Origin: Candidatus Bathyarchaeota archaeon
Lineage (GTDB): Archaea > Thermoproteota > Bathyarchaeia > Bathyarchaeales > Bathyarchaeaceae
Direction: 5' to 3'
Assembly (NCBI GenBank): GCA_029883255.1
Contig: JAOUJL010000001.1
Coordinates: forward strand, 8,047 to 72,046
Length of the DNA: 64,000 bases
Position 1 is the stretch's first letter, and each line of letters opens with the position of its first letter. Under the pieces are notes generated by a model. That model did no database searches, had not been told where the DNA came from, and saw only the letters and a list, made by a program, of their open reading frames with translations. Of this stretch, positions 17,503 through 26,255 are shown piece after piece. The position numbers were made by a program, and so were the translations under genes.

Positions 17503-17766
17503 TCAAAACGAGTTTTGAAGGTTTTCACCTTGTTTCTCTTCGCGAAGAATTCCAGTAGGCTTTTCATCTGCTTCTATCGAGATGGCAAAGTCTGGACAGA
17601 CCAGTTCACACAGTCTGCATGCAGTGCATTTGTCAGGATCTTTAACCACGGCAACGAAGTTACCTTTTGGGCAAAGTTTATTCGACATAACAAGAACCTT
17701 TGTGGGACAGAAGTGGACGCAGAATCCACACCCCTTACAAAACTCTTCATTTATGTAAATTTGCAT
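17503..17766 (-). CDS. korD: 2-oxoacid:ferredoxin oxidoreductase delta (ferredoxin) subunit, cluster 1
   Basis: Ferredoxin-like electron-carrying subunit. Two 4Fe-4S motifs are present: CKGCGFCVHFCPTK and CTACRLCELVCPD. A GTGGTGG ribosome site supports ATG 17766; the start overlaps korC by about 20 bp. It is the last gene of the operon korA-korB-korC-korD, an order different from cluster 2, where the ferredoxin gene is first. Confidence 0.9.
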   Translation of the reverse strand: MQIYINEEFCKGCGFCVHFCPTKVLVMSNKLCPKGNFVAVVKDPDKCTACRLCELVCPDFAISIEADEKPTGILREEKQGENLQNSF

Positions 17767-18316
17767 TCTTTCCACCACTTCGAAGCTTCATTAGTTTCCT
17801 ACCCTCCTCCGCTGCTTTAATATTAATCTCCGCAACAGAAGGGAAGAGGTCTCTTATAGCTTTTTGAAGACTTTCCTCAGCGACTACTTCTGTTTTCTCT
17901 ATTAAGGCTCCCAGCATAACCATATTTGCGACCAGCTTTTTCCCCATTCTCGCAGCCATACTCGTGGCCGGAATTTCCACTACCTGAATATCCTTACGCT
18001 TTGGTTTACTTACAACAATATCCGAATCAATTATCAGGCAACCGCCCAGTCTTAAGCCGTCAAGGTATCTTTCAAGGGCTGGTTTAGACATAATAACCTG
18101 TACATCCGCTTTCTCCATCGTGTAATAGTTTATCATTGTGTCCGAAATGATGATCTCAGATTTGCACTCCCCGCCTCTCGCCTGTTGACCGAAAGACTGG
18201 GTTTGGACAGCATCTTTTCCCTCGCATACCACAGCTGCGTGCCCCAATACTATTGACGCTGTAATTATTCCCTGCCCTCCAAACCCGCCAAACCTAATAC
18301 AAGTTTTTCTTGACAT
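17747..18316 (-). CDS. korC: 2-oxoacid:ferredoxin oxidoreductase gamma subunit, cluster 1
   Basis: Gamma domain of the oxidoreductase, forming part of the CoA/electron path. The start region FGGFGGQGIITASIVLG and the RGGECKSEI motif are typical. A GGTGA site 6 bases upstream supports ATG 18316 rather than the frame's first TTG. It lies 24 bp behind korB and overlaps korD. About 189 residues, normal. Confidence 0.9.
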   Translation of the reverse strand: MSRKTCIRFGGFGGQGIITASIVLGHAAVVCEGKDAVQTQSFGQQARGGECKSEIIISDTMINYYTMEKADVQVIMSKPALERYLDGLRLGGCLIIDSDIVVSKPKRKDIQVVEIPATSMAARMGKKLVANMVMLGALIEKTEVVAEESLQKAIRDLFPSVAEINIKAAEEGRKLMKLRSGGKNANLHK

Positions 18317-18340
18317 ATTTATCACCAAGCAGTCCCTATC

Positions 18341-19165
18341 CTAAACCCTTACCTCTTTCTCCATCTTCTGATACCTCTCTATCAGGGTTTGAGCACGTTT
18401 TTCAAAGAAATCTCCAACAACGATTTTTTCTTTTAGCTCTTCATCGCTGAGTTGACTAGTTTTTTCCTTGGTGATCGAGTTGTTTCGAAGCCACAGCAGG
18501 TACTCAAGCGGTTTCTCGATTGGTATCTTCAAAACGTATCTGCCGAAATAAGTTGGGCATTGAGACACCATTTCGATGAACGAGAAGCCCTTGTGTTCTA
18601 TCCCTTTCTTTATGGAGCGTATAGCGGATCTAGGATGTGCAGTAGTCCACCTACTTACATAGGTAGCTCCAGCAGTCTCTGCAAGTTTGCACAGGTCAAA
18701 CGCGTTCTCCATGCTTCCCATAGGTGATGTGGAGGTTCGAGAACCAAGCGGAGTTGTGGGGGCGGCCTGTCCACCGGTCATCCCGAAGATTCCATTGTTG
18801 ACTAGAATAACCGTAACGTCGAGATTCCGCCTTGCAGCTTGAACGAAATGGTTTGTCCCTATTGAGACGCAATCCCCATCGCCTGTTACTACAATGACCT
18901 TCAATTCGGGATTGGCTAGCCTGATTCCAGTAGCCCACGCTAAAGTTCTGCCGTGTGTGCCATGAACCACCTCTGTATTCATATAAACGGGAATCCGCGA
19001 GTTACAACCAACTCCACCTAGTAAAACCACCTTATCCATATCCAAGTTCAGTTCCTGCATCGCATAGATGAGATAGTTAAGGACCTGACCACAACCACAA
19101 CCTGGGCAGAACTGATGAGGTAGAACGCCTTTGCGTAGGAACTTTACATTTGGATGTGGTTTCAT
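18341..19165 (-). CDS. korB: 2-oxoacid:ferredoxin oxidoreductase beta subunit (TPP-binding), cluster 1
   Basis: Thiamine-pyrophosphate-binding subunit. The cysteines near the N terminus (FCPGCGCG), the TPP/Mg motif GDGDCVSIG...ILVNNGIFGMTGGQ and the ending region FFEKRAQTL identify it. The N-terminal FCPGCGCG cysteines help bind a 4Fe-4S cluster in this family. It starts at an ATGA overlap with korA. The complex oxidises a 2-oxoacid to acyl-CoA and CO2 with reduction of ferredoxin; 2-oxoglutarate or branched-chain oxoacids are the likely substrates. Confidence 0.92.
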   Translation of the reverse strand: MKPHPNVKFLRKGVLPHQFCPGCGCGQVLNYLIYAMQELNLDMDKVVLLGGVGCNSRIPVYMNTEVVHGTHGRTLAWATGIRLANPELKVIVVTGDGDCVSIGTNHFVQAARRNLDVTVILVNNGIFGMTGGQAAPTTPLGSRTSTSPMGSMENAFDLCKLAETAGATYVSRWTTAHPRSAIRSIKKGIEHKGFSFIEMVSQCPTYFGRYVLKIPIEKPLEYLLWLRNNSITKEKTSQLSDEELKEKIVVGDFFEKRAQTLIERYQKMEKEVRV

Positions 19166-20310
19166 CCTGATTCACCCCTCATCCTCTTAAGTATCTCCTC
19201 TGGAGAATGTATTTCCCCATTATTCTTTGAAAGCGGAATCACATCAGCCTCTCCACAGGACACCCTTTTAACCTCATTGACGTATTTCCCCATGTTCATT
19301 TCTGGGACGATTATTTTCTCCACCTTTTCCGCAACATCTCTCAGTAGCCTTTCAGGCACGGGCCACACGGTTGTCAACTTAACGTATCCAGCCTTGATGC
19401 TTTCACTTCTAGCCCTAATCACCGCCTCAAGTGCAGAACTCGATTCCGTTCCATACGAGACGACCGCCAGATCAGCATCATCCAGAAAACGTGTCTCAAA
19501 TCTGGCGATCTCATCGGTGTCACGTGTGATCTTGCCACATATCTTATCATAAAGTTTCTCGTACCCATCTGGGTCGGCCTCTACATTCAGTATGCGTCCC
19601 CTCTCATCGTGGGGGTTGTGTGTGTAGAGAACTCTGTATCCTTCACCGAAACTTGACATTGCAGGAACCCCATTTTCTCCAGCTCTGAAAGGCAAGTAGT
19701 CTTCTGGAGGCCCAGTGGCTGGCTTTCTATTCACCACTTTTATCCTATTTCGCTCAGGGATTTCCAACCTTCCTCTCATATGGCTTATGTTGGCTTCAGA
19801 GATCAGAACAACCGGGTTCCTATACTTTTCGGCGAAGTTGAAGGCCTCAACCGTTAGGTCGAACGCCTCCTGAATGGAGGAAGCAACAAGACATATTGTC
19901 TCGTAGTCTCCGCTGGCTCCCCACTTCACCTGCATTATGTCGGACTCTGTAGGTTGTATGTCCTGCCTTGTTCTAGGCACATCGACTATCACACATGGGA
20001 CCTCGATTGTCGCGGCAAGTCCTATGCCCTCCTGCATATAGTTGAATCCGGCGCTCGCCGTTGCAGTCATCGCCTTAGCCCCAGCAAGTGAGGCGCCTAT
20101 CACCGAAAAGATCGCTCCCATCTCGTCCTCCATCTGAATGAACCTCCCTCCAACCTCAGGCATCCTTCTGGACATTCTCTCCACAATTTCACTTGCTGGC
20201 GTAATAGGGTATCCAGCAAAATATCGGCATCCAGCAGCTATAGCCCCCTCCACAATGGCATGATTGCCCAGCATAAAGTGTGTACCAGAAATCTCCCCAG
20301 ATTTATTCAT
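19162..20310 (-). CDS. korA: 2-oxoacid:ferredoxin oxidoreductase alpha subunit, cluster 1
   Basis: Alpha subunit, pyrimidine-binding partner of KorB. Key stretches: GNHAIVEGAIAAGCRYFAGYPITPASE, the FIQMEDEMGAI segment with the TPP-activating glutamate, and the C-terminal EMNMGKYVNEV. First gene of the operon; 36 bp upstream ends the gene of an aminotransferase read in the same direction, so the aminotransferase may be cotranscribed. The substrate class cannot be fixed by eye between 2-oxoglutarate and 2-oxoisovalerate types. Confidence 0.92.
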   Translation of the reverse strand: MNKSGEISGTHFMLGNHAIVEGAIAAGCRYFAGYPITPASEIVERMSRRMPEVGGRFIQMEDEMGAIFSVIGASLAGAKAMTATASAGFNYMQEGIGLAATIEVPCVIVDVPRTRQDIQPTESDIMQVKWGASGDYETICLVASSIQEAFDLTVEAFNFAEKYRNPVVLISEANISHMRGRLEIPERNRIKVVNRKPATGPPEDYLPFRAGENGVPAMSSFGEGYRVLYTHNPHDERGRILNVEADPDGYEKLYDKICGKITRDTDEIARFETRFLDDADLAVVSYGTESSSALEAVIRARSESIKAGYVKLTTVWPVPERLLRDVAEKVEKIIVPEMNMGKYVNEVKRVSCGEADVIPLSKNNGEIHSPEEILKRMRGESG

Positions 20311-20346
20311 ACTTACCCCTTCGTGTTCTATTCAACAGAATAAATC

Positions 20347-21528
20347 TTAAAGCTTTTCTAGAACACTACGAATTCTTGGAATAGCTTCTTCGAGCTCATC
20401 CATCGGTCTCGAATAAACCATTCTCGCATATCCTCTGCCCAAGTCGCCGAAAGCTGTTCCGGGAACCGCAAGCACGTGAGCCTCCTTTAGCAGGTATTCT
20501 GCAAATTCCTCTGAAGAGAACTTTGTCTCAACTATTTTTGGAAACGCGTAAAAGGCTCCTTTAGGCATCCAACAGGAAAGTTTATCTGTTTTGTTCAGCT
20601 CGTTTACGAAATAATCCCTACATTCTTTGTATGCCTTAACCATCCACTTGACCTCTTCTTCACATTCCTTAAGGGCTACAATACCTGCCTTCTCAACAAA
20701 AGAGGTAGGATGAGTTACTGAATGTTGCTGAACCTTCAACATATTATCAATTATCTCTTTCTTTGCAGCAGCATACCCAAGTCTCCAACCCGTCATTGAA
20801 TATGCCTTTGAAAACCCGTTAACGGTAATTGTTCTGTCTTTCATTTCTGGAAAAGAGGCGATGCTGTAGTGTTGAACCCCATCATAAACTATTTTCTCAT
20901 ATATTTCATCTGTTATTACAAGCAAATTACAGTCCTTAGCTATGTCGGCGATCATCTTTAGATCTTCCTTTGGAAACACTGCGCCTACCGGGTTATTTGG
21001 TGAGTTTAGTATTACCGCTTTTGTTTTCTCTGTGATTTTCTCCTTTATTTCCTCTTCATCTAATCTAAAATCCCTAGTTTCAAGTAGGTTTACCGATACC
21101 TGTTTTCCCCCAGCCACAATAACCATCGCTTGATAGCTAACATAGCCAGGCTCTGGAATAAGTACTTCGTCACCCGGATTTAGAACTGTCAAAAAAGCTG
21201 TAAATAAAGCTTGTTTTGCCCCCACAGTTACAATTACTTCAGATTCTTGCACATCGATTTTGTTTTCAGTTCTCAATTTTTCAGCAACAGCCTGTCGTAG
21301 TTCCTTTAGGCCTGCACTTGAAACATAATGAACAAAACCTTCATCTAGAGCTTCCTTTGCTGCTAACTTAATTTTCTCCGGAGTGTCAAAGTAAGGCTCT
21401 CCCTCTGAGAGGTCAATAACATCTACACCTGCCTGCCTTAAAGCCCTAGCCTTGTCAGGTAACGCGACTGTCTCTGAAGGATTCAACATTTTAACCCTAT
21501 CTGCTATAACATTGCTAGTCGATATCAT
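20347..21528 (-). CDS. Class I/II PLP-dependent aminotransferase (aspartate aminotransferase-like)
   Basis: Fold type I aminotransferase. It has the N-terminal LSEGEPYFDTP motif, NSPNNPVGAVF, TDEIYEKIVYDG and the PLP lysine in NGFSKAYSMTGWRLGY near residue 240. It resembles the genes at 29055 and 34062. ATG 21528 (MISTSN) is preferred over the first TTG, giving 393 residues. It precedes korABCD on the same strand, so the amino acid may be transaminated by this enzyme and the 2-oxoacid oxidised by Kor. Confidence 0.9.
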   Translation of the reverse strand: MISTSNVIADRVKMLNPSETVALPDKARALRQAGVDVIDLSEGEPYFDTPEKIKLAAKEALDEGFVHYVSSAGLKELRQAVAEKLRTENKIDVQESEVIVTVGAKQALFTAFLTVLNPGDEVLIPEPGYVSYQAMVIVAGGKQVSVNLLETRDFRLDEEEIKEKITEKTKAVILNSPNNPVGAVFPKEDLKMIADIAKDCNLLVITDEIYEKIVYDGVQHYSIASFPEMKDRTITVNGFSKAYSMTGWRLGYAAAKKEIIDNMLKVQQHSVTHPTSFVEKAGIVALKECEEEVKWMVKAYKECRDYFVNELNKTDKLSCWMPKGAFYAFPKIVETKFSSEEFAEYLLKEAHVLAVPGTAFGDLGRGYARMVYSRPMDELEEAIPRIRSVLEKL

Positions 21529-21685
21529 ACTTAACCACAAATTGACGATATAACTAGAAGATTTAAAACTTCTTGTCTGTTTTCTCTGGGGTTATGATGA
21601 GTAAGCTTTCAAAGGGAATGCCAGTCTCATTCTCTTCTCTTGGTCTGGGACATTTCTCTCCTTCGAAGCATGCTCTTCAGCTCAG

Positions 21686-21821
21686 CTAGCGCACGCTCCT
21701 TGTTATGCTTTCCAGTTTTTTCATTGCTAGGAGTAACATGTTGCTGATGATTATATCTGGTCTTGTATTCAGCTTTTCAGCTATTTTCTCAACCTTCACG
21801 TAGAACCGCTTGACAAACGAC
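21686..21821 (-). pseudogene. C-terminal remnant of a ParB-like gene (copy 1)
   Basis: About 43 codons (RFYVKVEKIAEKLNTRPD, then MLLLAMKKLE) match the ends of the ParB-like genes at 35265-35615 and 41096-41827. The frame stops at TAG inside GTGCGCTAG, so the 3' end is formed by a GC-rich CTAG tract as in the complete copy. Upstream sequence is lost. The rest of 21541-21915 holds nothing else I can name. Confidence 0.65.
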
Positions 21822-21871
21822 TGGTTTCATGGGCTGGTTTGGCTTCTGGCATTCGGCAGTCAGGTGACAAG

Positions 21872-21881
21872 GCGCGCGCGC
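21872..21881. repeat. GC-alternating tract at truncation point of a methyltransferase remnant
   Basis: GCGCGCGCGC; the homologous protein sequence of the following methyltransferase fragment begins in the codon straddling its right edge. Confidence 0.7.
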
Positions 21882-22317
21882 TGGAATAGATGTATCTCCA
21901 ACTGCATGCAAACTAATGGTAAAGAGAATGCGAAAATTGAATGTGCAGATTACGGAAAACGACATTATCGGTCTTCCTAAAACAGTGGAAGAACTGAAGG
22001 TCATGCAACCTTTCGAGTTTCAAAATTGGGTTGTACAAAAACTCTCCGCGAGGTCAACAAGAAGGAAGGGTGGTGATATGGGTATAAATGGTTGGTTACT
22101 GGATGGGAGACCATTACAGATCAAACAATCAGAAAATATTGGAAGAAACGTTATCGACAATTTTGAAACCGCTATGAGAAGACAAGGAAGAACAAAAGGT
22201 ATGATTATCGCTTTCAGTTTTGGGAAAGGTGCATACGAAGAGGTTGCAAGAGCAAAACAAGAGGAAGGTCTTGAAATACAGCTAAAAACGGTAGAACAAC
22301 TTCTGAAAGAAATTTGA
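21880..22317 (+). pseudogene. 3' fragment of a DNA methyltransferase with Mrr-like nuclease domain
   Basis: The frame is open from the GC tract and reads GIDVSPTACKLMVKRM, which looks like the S-adenosylmethionine-binding end of a DNA N4/N6 methyltransferase, then a restriction-endonuclease-like domain (FEFQNWVVQKLSAR, RRKGGDMGINGW, PLQIKQSE). The D and QxK arrangement (GGDMGINGW...LQIKQSE) is that of the Mrr nuclease core. An ATG at 21916 could allow a 133-residue nuclease-like protein to be made. The N-terminal catalytic methyltransferase motifs are missing, so this is a truncated gene joined to a GC tract. Confidence 0.7.
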
Positions 22318-22411
22318 TTTCTTCATCACATCAGACTTAACAGTATCCCTTAAAGCAAAAGTTTTTATGTAAATGCACGCTGACGTAAGAAAGAAAACTG
22401 GAGGTATGCCT

Positions 22412-23851
22412 TTGAAAATGCAGAAACACAAATTTAAAATGTATGCAAGGCTCTTTAAAAAGAAATCTCAAATTTTGGAAGAGGCAAACGAAGCCGCTAA
22501 AGCTATCGGTATTCCCAAAGAACTTAAAGGTCAAATTGGGTTATACGGAGGAGATTCAAGTGTTCCAAAACCTTTAGTGAAAGAGATTAGAAGAAGCGTT
22601 GCAGAAGTACAAAAGAAAACCATAAAAAACAAGATCTTGTTAGACCAGTTAAGAGAGATAGTGAAAGACTTCTATGGTGATATGTATGACGCGGTTCCGG
22701 TGAGTACCTGTGAAGCAGGTTTATGGATAGCATTTGATGTTCTAGTCTCTCCCCCTTTCCAGGGAAGAGGTCAGAGCTATAGAGGAAGATATATTGTACC
22801 CTACGAAAGAGTATTGCGGTATCATGGGGCTTTTGGCAGGCCTTTTCCACCGAAATATAAAGATTTATATACAGATAGAGGCGTTGAGAGCGGGCAATTT
22901 GGGTTTTCTGGCAAGATATTATGTGACCTGGACACAATTATAGTTCCTCTAATTGGAGCAAAATACGAACCTCATGGAATAAAATATTACACAGCTACCC
23001 TATTAAGCAAAGTAGACCCCAAGGCGTCAGCGAAAGAAATGGAAGAAGTGGCAAGAAGACATGCGCCTTTTCTTACAGCTTTCTGCTCTTTAGGCTATGA
23101 TACTCCAGGATATGGTTATGGTATCAAGGATGAAAGAGGAACCCCCCTACTACAAAAACTGATTGGAAAATTAGCTGATGAATTTGATGTACCATACATT
23201 ACTGATAACGCGATGGGTGTACCAGTTTTTGGAACCGACCTACGCAAGACTGGAGCAGATTTGATACTGTATAGCATGGATAAGTCGCTTGCGCCGACTA
23301 GTGGGCTCATTATCGGCAAGGAAGATTTAATGGTTCAAATTCGAAGAGCGTTAGGAATGACATCACCCGGAAAAGCTGCCTATACATTCGCCGATGCCGG
23401 AAAGGATGCCATTGCTGGACAAATTGCTATGCTAAAAATGCTCAGAGACAAACCAAAAGAGATACTGAAACCTATAGATGAGTTATACAAAATTGTTATT
23501 GACGAATTTGATGGAATTGAGCCTCATCTTAAAGAAGGTATAATAATTTCAAAATCAATTAACACGAGAGGCGTTGAAATTGATTACGAAGGAACATGGA
23601 AAGATGGAGAATTTGGAATTCCAATATTCTCTGCTGAGGACAGCGTTTTTGGAACCAATTTAATAGTGCTAGCCTTGAAAAGAATGGGAATTCTGCCATC
23701 AATTACTTACGATGGTAATCTTTGGATAGACCCAGGTCAAGGAACTACAGATGACGAAGGCCAACTAATCGAAAAAAGAATGAGAATGGCGGTAAGAGGC
23801 TTAGTTAAATCTTTAGAAATAGTTTCTAAGTGGGCAGGAATAATCAAATGA
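22412..23851 (+). CDS. SelA-like PLP-dependent enzyme of unknown substrate
   Basis: Large fold type I PLP protein. The PLP lysine region (LYSMDKSLAPTSGLIIGK, about 60% through) follows the pattern of selenocysteine synthase SelA and related ammonia-lyases, and YITDNAMGVPVFGTDLRKTGADL precedes it with the PLP-binding aspartate. At about 480 residues it is a complete protein. GGAGG at 22400-22404 points to TTG 22412 (or ATG 22418), not the upstream ATG 22373. I do not know its reaction; no selenocysteine machinery is visible, so a lyase or aminotransferase role is more likely. The small gene at 23951 follows in the same direction. Confidence 0.65.
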   Translation: MKMQKHKFKMYARLFKKKSQILEEANEAAKAIGIPKELKGQIGLYGGDSSVPKPLVKEIRRSVAEVQKKTIKNKILLDQLREIVKDFYGDMYDAVPVSTCEAGLWIAFDVLVSPPFQGRGQSYRGRYIVPYERVLRYHGAFGRPFPPKYKDLYTDRGVESGQFGFSGKILCDLDTIIVPLIGAKYEPHGIKYYTATLLSKVDPKASAKEMEEVARRHAPFLTAFCSLGYDTPGYGYGIKDERGTPLLQKLIGKLADEFDVPYITDNAMGVPVFGTDLRKTGADLILYSMDKSLAPTSGLIIGKEDLMVQIRRALGMTSPGKAAYTFADAGKDAIAGQIAMLKMLRDKPKEILKPIDELYKIVIDEFDGIEPHLKEGIIISKSINTRGVEIDYEGTWKDGEFGIPIFSAEDSVFGTNLIVLALKRMGILPSITYDGNLWIDPGQGTTDDEGQLIEKRMRMAVRGLVKSLEIVSKWAGIIK

Positions 23852-23950
23852 ATCTTGTGAAATCCAAGGTTTTTTAATCCTTTCTCTTTTCTATAATGTG
23901 TTAGCGCTAACCTATTATATGCGTCCTAAAATAATTAAATACAGTATAGG

Positions 23951-24403
23951 TTGGGACTTAAAATACATAAAGTTGAGCCATATAAAAAAGGAATGATCAA
24001 GAAGACTCCATTTGTACGAAGAGGTAACGTTGCAGGAAGGCTCGTAGCCATAATGGACTTGAAATTAGATAACAGGGAACTAGAATTAATAAGTCCTATT
24101 TCAAGAGTCATAAAAGTGGGTGAGATACATGAGATAGTTACGACGGAAGAGCAAAGCACCAAAGTATGCAACAAAGTGGGGTATATAGGGTTCTTTGAAG
24201 TTATGAGGGGTGGTGTCTTAGAAGTTGGAGACACTATTTTAATAAAGGAGAGGACTGTAGGTGAAATCTTAGGTTTCAATAACGCTCACATGCCCAACCA
24301 TATGAACATTGTAATAAAGGTTAAGAAAAGAGCTACTGGTGTTAAACTAAACCTAAAATTAGACGATAGTGTGTTGATTAAAGGCAGGCGAAAAAGAAGC
24401 TAA
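23951..24403 (+). CDS. Conserved hypothetical protein (GFxxxHMPNH motif, DUF6917-like)
   Basis: 150 residues with no membrane segment. A conserved-looking core (VGYIGFFEVMRGGVLEVGD) is followed by GFNNAHMPNHMNIVI, a pattern I associate, with limited certainty, with the DUF6917 family of unknown function. TTG start. It lies 99 bp downstream of the SelA-like PLP gene and may be cotranscribed, hinting at a shared pathway. Confidence 0.5.
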   Translation: MGLKIHKVEPYKKGMIKKTPFVRRGNVAGRLVAIMDLKLDNRELELISPISRVIKVGEIHEIVTTEEQSTKVCNKVGYIGFFEVMRGGVLEVGDTILIKERTVGEILGFNNAHMPNHMNIVIKVKKRATGVKLNLKLDDSVLIKGRRKRS

Positions 24404-24425
24404 ATTTCAGGACATCTGGTGCCCG

Positions 24426-25403
24426 CTATGACTTTGGTATAACCTTCGGATTAGCTATAAACAATGGTTTCTTTCCCTGAAAAACTCTTAAGACTTCTTC
24501 AGCTGCAGTGAATGCTTCTCTTCTGAATGCTTCATACGTAAAGGAAGCCGAATGAGGTGAAAGTATAACATTATCCAACCATAGTAATGGACTATCAGGT
24601 CTTATAGGCTCCTCTTTAAACACATCTAATCCCGCTCCTGTTATCCATCCTTTTTTCAGCGCTTTAATTAGAGCTTTTTCGTTTATTATCGCTCCTCTAG
24701 CAGTGTTGATAATGATGGCGCTTTTTTTCATAAGCTTAAGTTCCTCCTCTCCAATCAGATGATAGGTATCATCTCTTAAGCCTGTATGGACAGTTACAAT
24801 ATCTGATTTTGTTAATAGAGTGTTAAGATCCACCAGTGTTGCACCGACTCGTTTTGCATTTTCTTGCGCTTTTGTATAGGCTAACAATTCTACTCCGAAT
24901 CCTCTGAGTTTTTCGGCAACTTTACAACCGACACTTCCGAGTCCAACAATCCCTACAGTCTTCCCTAAGAGTTCGTATCCTAACAAATTCGTGTCTCTCC
25001 ATTCTGCTCTCCTTAACCGAAAGTGATTTGTACAAAGATTTTTCAACAAGGCAAGAATAAGACCTATCGTGTGTTCCGCTACACTATCAGAGTTAGCGCC
25101 CGGAGTGTAACAAATTAATATTCCTTTTTCACTTGCTGCCTCGTAATCGACGTTATCTGTCCCGGGTTTTGACCCATACTTGACGACTACCTTCAGTTTT
25201 TCGCCTTTTTCTATTACTTTCCTTGTGATGTGATGTTGGGATGTGATAATTATGGCGTCAACGTCCCTTATTTCATCAATCAAAAGATTTTCATCATAAA
25301 CTTTATCGACCTCACCAACCTTCACTTCCGCTATTTCCTCAAGTATACTGTGTGATTCCTCCCATTCTGGTTCCGGAATCAATACTTTAAACTTCTTTCC
25401 CAT
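24426..25403 (-). CDS. D-isomer-specific 2-hydroxyacid dehydrogenase (phosphoglycerate dehydrogenase-like)
   Basis: NAD-dependent oxidoreductase. The Rossmann motif GIVGLGSVGCKVAEKL is near residue 150, and the catalytic Arg/Glu/His set is visible (NTARGAIIN, GLDVFKEEP, LSPHSASFT). A GGGTGA site supports ATG 25403. At 325 residues it lacks the regulatory ACT domain of serine-pathway SerA, so it may be a 2-hydroxyacid or 2-oxoacid reductase rather than SerA. It lies downstream of the second kor operon on the same strand but about 290 bp away. A relative lies at 38469-39407. Confidence 0.87.
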   Translation of the reverse strand: MGKKFKVLIPEPEWEESHSILEEIAEVKVGEVDKVYDENLLIDEIRDVDAIIITSQHHITRKVIEKGEKLKVVVKYGSKPGTDNVDYEAASEKGILICYTPGANSDSVAEHTIGLILALLKNLCTNHFRLRRAEWRDTNLLGYELLGKTVGIVGLGSVGCKVAEKLRGFGVELLAYTKAQENAKRVGATLVDLNTLLTKSDIVTVHTGLRDDTYHLIGEEELKLMKKSAIIINTARGAIINEKALIKALKKGWITGAGLDVFKEEPIRPDSPLLWLDNVILSPHSASFTYEAFRREAFTAAEEVLRVFQGKKPLFIANPKVIPKS

Positions 25404-25452
25404 AAAATTCACCCAGCATGCACGCAACTATCACATAAATCTTGTTTTGACT

Positions 25453-25611
25453 TTAAAACTTTTTGATATACAAGATTCGATTATTTAGAAGAATTGCACC
25501 ATGACTAACTAGAACTTTTTCTCCTATTTGTGCCGGATGATGTTCTGAAGCCTCAATTAATGCGTGATCTAAAACCGCTGAAGAACGATTTAACAGAACA
25601 ATCTGATAGAA
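25453..25611 (-). pseudogene. Possible remnant of a left-handed beta-helix (gamma-carbonic-anhydrase-like) gene
   Basis: An open stretch of about 50 codons without a start reads SSAVLDHALIEASEHHPAQIGEKVLVSHGAIL, whose hexapeptide-like periodicity and SHGAIL recall gamma-carbonic-anhydrase family proteins. It is bounded by stops and too short to fold alone. It lies in the gap between the kor gamma gene and the dehydrogenase gene. Assignment is tentative. Confidence 0.35.
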
Positions 25612-25685
25612 TCATTCTTCTTCTTGGATTATAGAATATGGCCAAACGCTAATTTTTCTTCTCGATAATGACTTTGCCAATCACT

Positions 25686-25695
25686 AACGCGCGTT
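25686..25695. repeat. GC-alternating palindrome
   Basis: AACGCGCGTT, a perfect 10-bp palindrome 24 bp beyond the stop of the kor gamma gene. Confidence 0.5.
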
Positions 25696-25718
25696 TCACA
25701 TTTAATCGTCTAACATGC

Positions 25719-26255
25719 TTATTCAGCTAGCTCAAGACCCTTCTTTAAGGCTTCTATGTTTATTTTCTTGGTTTCTTTAGGAACACTATCTTCAATAGAC
25801 TTTATGAGGGATTTATTCGTGACGATTTTTGTAAGGGCTATCAACACACCCACCATTATCATGTTGGCTACTATAGGTTGCTTCAGTTCTTTTGAAGCTA
25901 TTCTTGTAGCAGGGATCTTTAATATTTCAAATTCTTTACTTAGAGTATGTTTGGGTTTGACTATATCCTCATCGACTATTACTATGCCATTTGACTTTAC
26001 CTTGCTGATGTATCGGTCGAATGCCAGTTGCGACATTGCGATTAACACGTCAGCTTCAATCACCATCTGATAATCTATTTCTTCATCAGCCACTATAATC
26101 TCAGATCTAGCCGCTCCACCCCTTGCTTCAGCTCCATAAGACCTAGTTTGAACCGCTTTTTTGCCATCATAAACTGCGGCTTTACCAAGTACGGCTCCAG
26201 CCAGTAACGTGCCTTGCCCGCCAAATCCTCCAATGATCATCTCTACCCTTGTCAA
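25719..26255 (-). CDS. korC: 2-oxoacid:ferredoxin oxidoreductase gamma subunit, cluster 2
   Basis: Gamma subunit paralogue of 17747-18316: IIGGFGGQGTLLAGAVLG, EARGGAARSEIIVADE. Starts in an ATGA-type overlap with korB. In this cluster the order is ferredoxin-alpha-beta-gamma, so this gene is last. 178 residues, normal. Confidence 0.9.
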   Translation of the reverse strand: MTRVEMIIGGFGGQGTLLAGAVLGKAAVYDGKKAVQTRSYGAEARGGAARSEIIVADEEIDYQMVIEADVLIAMSQLAFDRYISKVKSNGIVIVDEDIVKPKHTLSKEFEILKIPATRIASKELKQPIVANMIMVGVLIALTKIVTNKSLIKSIEDSVPKETKKINIEALKKGLELAE

